A DNA stretch of 64,000 nucleotides, from positions 94,453 to 158,452 of the forward strand of contig NZ_BMVY01000020.1 of assembly GCF_014650955.1 (NCBI RefSeq), given 5' to 3'. Shown piece by piece: positions 59,905 to 64,000 of the stretch. Made by a program: the position numbers and the translations under genes. Source of the stretch: Streptomyces tauricus. Its GTDB lineage: Bacteria > Actinomycetota > Actinomycetes > Streptomycetales > Streptomycetaceae. Under the pieces are notes generated by a model. That model made no database searches. It worked only from the letters and a program-made list of their open reading frames with translations, and was not told the DNA's origin. Within the stretch, counting starts at the first letter, position 1, and each line of letters opens with the position of its first letter.

Positions 59905-60549
59905 TCAGAACGTGACGTCCGAGCAGGCGTAGAACGCGTTGCCCGTGTCGGCGATCGTCCACACCGCGAGGATGACGTGGTGTCCGCTCTTGCCGGACGG
60001 CAGGGTGCCGCTGTGCGAGAGCGTAGCCGGGGGCTGACCGCTGTAGGGGACGGTCAGGAACGGGGTGGTGTCCAGCGCGGACCGGGTCAGCGGAGCGTTC
60101 TGGTTCCAGCCGTTCTTGGTGATGTAGTACTTGAAGTCGGTCGTGGAGTGCCGTGCCGTGAACTGCCAGCGGAAGGTGTAGCTCTGACCGCCGCTGACCC
60201 TCGTCGTCGGCCAGGCGCCGCCCGAGGGCGTCGTCGCCTTGTCGAGCGCACCGAAGTTGGTGTGGTTCGCGGAACAGATCTGACCGTCCGAGGGCCCGCC
60301 CGCCGGGAAGCCCTTGGGCCCCTCGACGCTCTGCGGTTCCCACTGGATGGCACCGCAGTTGGCCACGGTGCCGTTCTGGCAGACCTTCTGCCTGCTGACG
60401 GGAAGATCGGTGTAGCCGTGGCCGGTGGCCCCGCCGCTGGAGAGGACGATCGCTCCGGTGGTGGCGAGTCCGACGGCGGCGGCGTACCACTTCAGTCGCT
60501 TTCGGGGCGGGGGAGTTGGCCGGAGGGTGGGCTGGGGAGTCTCTCGCAT
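59905..60549 (-). CDS. AA10 lytic polysaccharide monooxygenase (chitin-binding protein)
   Basis: A 214-residue secreted copper enzyme that cleaves crystalline chitin (or cellulose) oxidatively. After the signal peptide (about 20-43) the mature protein begins at H44 (ATG-HGYTD), which with H134 (TARHSTTDF) makes the copper histidine brace; Phe in GNAFYACSDV fills the axial position. Two disulphides are likely (C57-C65 region and C92-C-terminal Cys). It has no added binding module. A strong DasR-like site upstream and the GH18/GH20 genes elsewhere in the window suggest a chitin role. Confidence 0.93.
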   Translation of the reverse strand: MRETPQPTLRPTPPPRKRLKWYAAAVGLATTGAIVLSSGGATGHGYTDLPVSRQKVCQNGTVANCGAIQWEPQSVEGPKGFPAGGPSDGQICSANHTNFGALDKATTPSGGAWPTTRVSGGQSYTFRWQFTARHSTTDFKYYITKNGWNQNAPLTRSALDTTPFLTVPYSGQPPATLSHSGTLPSGKSGHHVILAVWTIADTGNAFYACSDVTF

Positions 60550-60625
60550 GCTGCCGCTCCTGGAGAACGTGGGGGAAGTTCCGTGAGCCGTGCGTGCGCG
60601 TCGCGATGCGTCAAGCGATGATTCT

Positions 60626-60641
60626 TCAGGTCTAGACCAAG
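60626..60641. promoter_or_regulatory. DasR (dre) site upstream of the AA10 gene
   Basis: TCAGGTCTAGACCAAG contains the perfect core GGTCTAGACCA of the dre consensus (12 of 16 overall). It lies 77 bp upstream of the start. A weaker copy, GGTCCATACC, follows near 60706, and a GGACTTG/CAAGTCC inverted repeat at 60658-60684 lies between them. Confidence 0.68.
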
Positions 60642-60687
60642 TACCAGATTATTGCCAGGACTTGGCTGTGTCCATATCAAGTCCACC

Positions 60688-61533
60688 TCAAAAGCGGGAT
60701 GGGTCCATACCAATCCCGGACGGGCCGAGGGGGAGGCCGAGAGGAAGGCCGGTCGTGGAGAGGATGCGGTGGCACCGGTCCCGCGACTTCTCCACCAGCT
60801 GTCCGTTCGGGTCGTCGTTGGTGGCCACCCAGTCACGCGCCTGCGCCTCGTCCCTCCCACCCGCCAACTGCCGCTCCATCAGCCTCTCCTGCCGCACGCC
60901 CCCCGGCGCCTCGACGTACCAGCACTCCCCCATGAGCACATACGCGTCCCGCCATCCCGGCAGATCGCAGGCGAGATAGTTCCCCTCGGTGACGACGAGC
61001 TGGGCGGCCGGAGGCACGAGGTGCCGCGCGGCGACGGGCTCGTGGAGGGTGCGGTCGTAGTCCGGTACGTAGATGTCGCGGACGGTCTCGTCGAGGACCC
61101 GGCGCAGCAGATCGACGTAGCCCCACACGTCGAAGCTCGGCTCGGAGCCCTTGCGGGCGGTCAGGCCGAGGCGTTCCAGCTGGGCGTTGGAGAGGTGGAA
61201 GCCGTCGAGCGGCAGATAGGCGGCGCCCTCACCGAGGTGCGCGACCAGGGCGCGGGCGAGGGTGGACTTGCCGGCCCCGGGCGGTCCCGCCAGGCCCAGC
61301 ACGGCCCGCGGGGTGTCCTCCGTCAGACTCCAGGCGTCCGCGGCGAGCCCGGCGAGGGTGAGGGCGCTCCCGGCGAACTCGGTACCGGGGCCGGGGCCGG
61401 TGCGAGGGGCCTGCGGGTCGGGGCCGGCTGGAGTGGCTTGCGGGTCGGAGGAGGCGGAAGTGGCCTGCGGGTCGGAGGCGGTGGGGGTGGTGCGGGGGCC
61501 GGTGGTGGGGGTGCGGGGGTCATCGATCTCCAT
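60688..61533 (-). CDS. P-loop nucleoside/pantothenate-kinase-like protein
   Basis: A 281-residue kinase of the uridine-kinase/FrcK-like group. Residues 1-50 are a Pro/Thr-rich tail with repeated (S/P)DPQA units. The P-loop is GLAGPPGAGKST (about 80-91, K89), followed by YLPLDGFHLSNAQLERLG and VVTEGNYLACD, and SFDVWGYVDLLRRV. It should phosphorylate a small hydroxylated substrate. Its start overlaps the upstream SPFH gene by 14 bp, so they are co-transcribed. Substrate unknown. Confidence 0.86.
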   Translation of the reverse strand: MEIDDPRTPTTGPRTTPTASDPQATSASSDPQATPAGPDPQAPRTGPGPGTEFAGSALTLAGLAADAWSLTEDTPRAVLGLAGPPGAGKSTLARALVAHLGEGAAYLPLDGFHLSNAQLERLGLTARKGSEPSFDVWGYVDLLRRVLDETVRDIYVPDYDRTLHEPVAARHLVPPAAQLVVTEGNYLACDLPGWRDAYVLMGECWYVEAPGGVRQERLMERQLAGGRDEAQARDWVATNDDPNGQLVEKSRDRCHRILSTTGLPLGLPLGPSGIGMDPSRF

Positions 61534-62743
61534 GCCCCGTATAGAACGCCACCGTCAGGTCCTTCACCAGGGCCTTGCGCTCGTAGTCGTCCAGCTCGAC
61601 GAGACCGCGCAGGGTCAGCCGGGTCACCGTGTCCTCCACGGAGTCGACGACCGAGGTGAGGACCGTGTCGCGGTGCTGGGCGTCCAGGGCCGCGATCCGG
61701 CGGCGCTGCATCACGGCGGCGATCTCGGGCGCGTACTCCACCCCGAGCGGCTGCGCCGAGTACACCTGAAGGCCGACCGCCGCCGCCTCCGCCGCCACCA
61801 GCCGGGTCAGCGAGTCGCTGACGGCCTCCGTGTTGCGCAGGGTCGCGGAGTCCGCCGCGCCCGACGGACCCGGCCCGTAGGACGCGTTCGGCGAGAGGTC
61901 GGCCGGCAGCTGGGCGAGCACCCGGGCGAGCGCCGCCTCCACGCACTCGCGCAGATACAGCTGGTGGTCCTCGACGCCGAGCGCGGCGCGGGCGGTGTCC
62001 CGCACCCGCCAGACGACGAGCACGACGACACGCAGCGCGACCCCGTTCGCGTCGACCGCGGGCATCGCCTCGCTCCGCCAGTGCCGCAGCCGTACGTCGA
62101 TACGGCGGCGCAGCACAAGCGGGTTCACCCACATGAGCCCGGTGCGCCGGACCGTGCCCCGGTAGCGGCCGAAGAGGCCGAGCACCCAGGCGCGTCCGGT
62201 ACGGCCGCGCGCCAGCCCGCCGAACCCGAACAGGGCGAGCGCCCCGCAGCCCGCGAGCGCCGCCCACTGCGGTCCGCCGAGCCCGGCGCCGGTGTGCGCG
62301 GGCAGCCCCAGCGCGTCCACGGCCAGCGGCGGCAGGACGCCCGCCCACCAGGACGCCAGGACGCAGCCGGTCGTACCGACCGCGCCGGCCAGCACCCCGG
62401 CCATGCCCGGCAGCACCCGTGCGGGCCGCTCGACGAGGTCGGGGTCGACCTCCGGTGTGGGCCTCGGCCGCAGCGGGGCGGGGGGACGCCGGGTGATCCG
62501 CGGCTGCTCCCCCGTGCCGCGCCGGCGGTTCACCACCGCGGGTGCCAGCGCCACGGACACCGGTTCGGGCTCGTCGCGGAAGAGCAGGTGGACCGGGATC
62601 TCGGTGGTCGCCTCGTTGTGGATGATCCGCGCCCCGCGGCCACCTGTGTCACGACCTCCCGTGTCCCGGCCGCCCGCCTCTCGGCCGCCCGTCTCGGGCG
62701 GCCCCTCGGACTCCGGGGAGTGTGAAGTGGTCGTCGTACTCAT
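61520..62743 (-). CDS. SPFH/Band 7 domain membrane protein
   Basis: A 407-residue membrane protein. The N-terminus carries GGRDTGGRDTGGRG repeats, then a Pro/Arg-rich cytoplasmic region, two membrane segments (about 111-140 and 160-180) and a Band 7 domain (about 187-380: RRTGLMWVNPLVLRRRIDVRL, VVWRVRDTARAALGVEDHQLYL). A conserved C-terminal helix follows. SPFH proteins form membrane-associated oligomers and microdomains. Arrangement with a kinase is suggestive but not informative. Start ATG 62743. Confidence 0.86.
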   Translation of the reverse strand: MSTTTTSHSPESEGPPETGGREAGGRDTGGRDTGGRGARIIHNEATTEIPVHLLFRDEPEPVSVALAPAVVNRRRGTGEQPRITRRPPAPLRPRPTPEVDPDLVERPARVLPGMAGVLAGAVGTTGCVLASWWAGVLPPLAVDALGLPAHTGAGLGGPQWAALAGCGALALFGFGGLARGRTGRAWVLGLFGRYRGTVRRTGLMWVNPLVLRRRIDVRLRHWRSEAMPAVDANGVALRVVVLVVWRVRDTARAALGVEDHQLYLRECVEAALARVLAQLPADLSPNASYGPGPSGAADSATLRNTEAVSDSLTRLVAAEAAAVGLQVYSAQPLGVEYAPEIAAVMQRRRIAALDAQHRDTVLTSVVDSVEDTVTRLTLRGLVELDDYERKALVKDLTVAFYTGHGDR

Positions 62744-62846
62744 ACGTGCCTCCGTGCCTCCGCGCCTCCGCGCCGGGAAGAACAGTCATGTCCGGTGGAA
62801 GGACCGCGGGTCCGGTGGGTGAACCGCGGCCGGGTGGAAGAACCGC

Positions 62847-64000
62847 CTAGGAGAAGAGCCGCCGCCAGGTCTCCGGGCCCGGGTAGCCGTCCGCCGCCCC
62901 GCCGCGCCACCCCTGCGCGCGCTGGAACGCCTCGACGTTGCGCCGGTCGCCCTCGCCCCAGCGCGGTCCCGGGCCCCGCGTGTAGTGCGTACCGAATCCC
63001 TTCTTCACCAGTTGCCTCCCCAGCCGGGTGACGTGCTCGCTGTCGGCGCCGGGCCGGAACGCCGCCCGGCCGGGATAACCGGGGACGCCGTGCGAGGCGA
63101 CACCGCCGGCCGGGGGCTTCGCGGGAGTGCCGGGGCTGCCGGCGCTCGCGGCCCGGACGTCCCGGCCCTTCCCGTTCACCAGATACGACCAGGTCGTCGG
63201 CCCCGGCAGCCCGTCGGCGTCGGCCCCGGTCCAGCCCTGCGCCTGCTGGAACGCCCGGGTCGCCCGCCGGTCCGCCTCCGACCAGCGCGGCCCCGGCCCC
63301 GAGAGGTAGAAGCTCCCCGCGCCCCGCGCGACGAGCATCCGCCCGAGCCGGGTGACGTACGCGTTGTTCGCGCCGGGCCCGAAGGCGGCGGCGCCGGGAT
63401 AGCGGGCCGTGGCCGGAGAGGTGGCGGACGTGCCGGTACCGGTGCCCGTGCCGCCCTTGCCCGGCTCCGCCCTGAGCCCCTTGTACCGATAGGCGAGATA
63501 GCGGTCCGAATTGCTCCAGTAGGCGTACGGAGTGGCCTGCCTGCGGGCGCGCGGGCGCGTCAGCTCGTACGCGATGTAATGGCTCCGCGTGTAATCCGTC
63601 CAGCCGCCGAAAATCACGACGTGGGACCCTTTCTCGGGGTCCGACGGATTGTGGAAGAGCAGCATGTCCCCCGGCTGGAGATCGTCCCGGCCGACTCTGA
63701 CGCCGTACTTGTCGAGGCTGCCCGTCCATTCGTTCCCGCCGAGGTTCCAGGCCATCGAGACGAACCCGGAACAGTCCTGGCGGTAACCGTCGGACCAGTA
63801 CGCGCCCATGTTGTAGGGCACCTGCGCGACGACCCACTGCCTGGCCCGGTTGATGATCTCGGCCCGGGTCGTCGGGGACACCTTGGCCTTGGCCGGTACG
63901 CCGGCCGGGCCGTGCAGCGGGGTCGCGCCGCCCTGCGGTGTGCCGGGATCGTCGGCCGCGGGGGCGCCGGGCCGCTGCGGGGCGTGCGCGGCGGCGACGG
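62847..64000 (-). CDS. Secreted NlpC/P60-like cell-wall hydrolase with two peptidoglycan-binding repeats (5' end beyond window)
   Basis: The open frame continues past the window edge, and the residues nearest the edge (AHA|PQRPGAPA) look like the end of a signal peptide, so the start lies outside. The catalytic domain has Cys in RQDCSGFVSMAWNLGG and His in GSHVVIFGGWTDY, the NlpC/P60 pair. Two peptidoglycan-binding repeats follow, each ending GPGPRW(S/G)E(A/G)DRR...FQ(Q/R)AQGW and PGP(T/E)TW. It probably cleaves peptide stems in peptidoglycan. The visible part is about 385 residues. An alternative internal start at 63881 would remove the signal and is less likely. Confidence 0.86.
   Translation of the reverse strand, partial: VAAAHAPQRPGAPAADDPGTPQGGATPLHGPAGVPAKAKVSPTTRAEIINRARQWVVAQVPYNMGAYWSDGYRQDCSGFVSMAWNLGGNEWTGSLDKYGVRVGRDDLQPGDMLLFHNPSDPEKGSHVVIFGGWTDYTRSHYIAYELTRPRARRQATPYAYWSNSDRYLAYRYKGLRAEPGKGGTGTGTGTSATSPATARYPGAAAFGPGANNAYVTRLGRMLVARGAGSFYLSGPGPRWSEADRRATRAFQQAQGWTGADADGLPGPTTWSYLVNGKGRDVRAASAGSPGTPAKPPAGGVASHGVPGYPGRAAFRPGADSEHVTRLGRQLVKKGFGTHYTRGPGPRWGEGDRRNVEAFQRAQGWRGGAADGYPGPETWRRLFS

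Overview
This window is chromosomal DNA from a Streptomyces species. The evidence is very high G+C with strong third-position bias, an adpA gene carrying a TTA (bldA-type) codon, a complete desferrioxamine locus, a CebR-controlled cellobiose locus, and gene orders (desEF-desABCD; glmS; adpA-orn-tRNA-His; cebR-cebEFG-bglC; cdgA; an AA10 chitin-active oxygenase) that I recall as conserved in the S. coelicolor core. Nothing here looks like a prophage, plasmid or CRISPR locus, and I see no insertion sequence.

Layout. 0-2.1 kb: an XRE/DUF5753 + DUF397 regulator pair and a frameshifted Rpn-like nuclease gene. 2.2-9.8 kb: desferrioxamine uptake and synthesis (desE, desF, desABCD) under two DmdR-type iron boxes. 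9.8-21 kb: GH20 hexosaminidase, DUF4429/SHOCT protein, a Tat-exported purple-acid-type phosphatase, glmS, a universal stress protein, adpA, orn and tRNA-His. 21-27.5 kb: cellobiose regulon with two CebR boxes. 27.6-31.5 kb: a GH18 chitinase and a two-component system. 31.6-37.4 kb: small secreted, methyltransferase-like, regulatory and phosphatase genes. 37.2-42.1 kb: a translationally coupled module of a Cas4/RecB-type iron-sulphur nuclease, an unrecognised 547-residue protein and an SF1B helicase, followed by a small gene; this is the best candidate for an undescribed system. 42.5-58 kb: a stretch bounded by two identical tRNA-Lys(CTT) genes, with an M6 protease, the GGDEF-EAL protein CdgA and an apparent catabolic/transport locus (two Asp/Glu-racemase-fold enzymes, hydroxyacid dehydrogenase, amidase, DUF3830, an Ehu-like ABC importer and an IclR regulator). 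58-64 kb: acyl-CoA synthetase, AA10 oxygenase, kinase, SPFH protein, and a cell-wall hydrolase running off the window.

Two threads cross the window. (1) A roughly 40-bp GC-rich repeat with core GCGCCGTTCCCCGCGCCCCT occurs about 35 times in eight clusters. Two head-to-head pairs form long hairpins between convergent genes, and two in-frame copies extend the nuclease C-terminus. (2) DasR (dre)-like sites lie upstream of three chitin-related genes (GH20, GH18, AA10), suggesting one chitin/GlcNAc response.

Start codons were chosen by ribosome-binding site, overlap with the upstream stop, and where the family normally begins. Gene symbols are given only where sequence and context agree.
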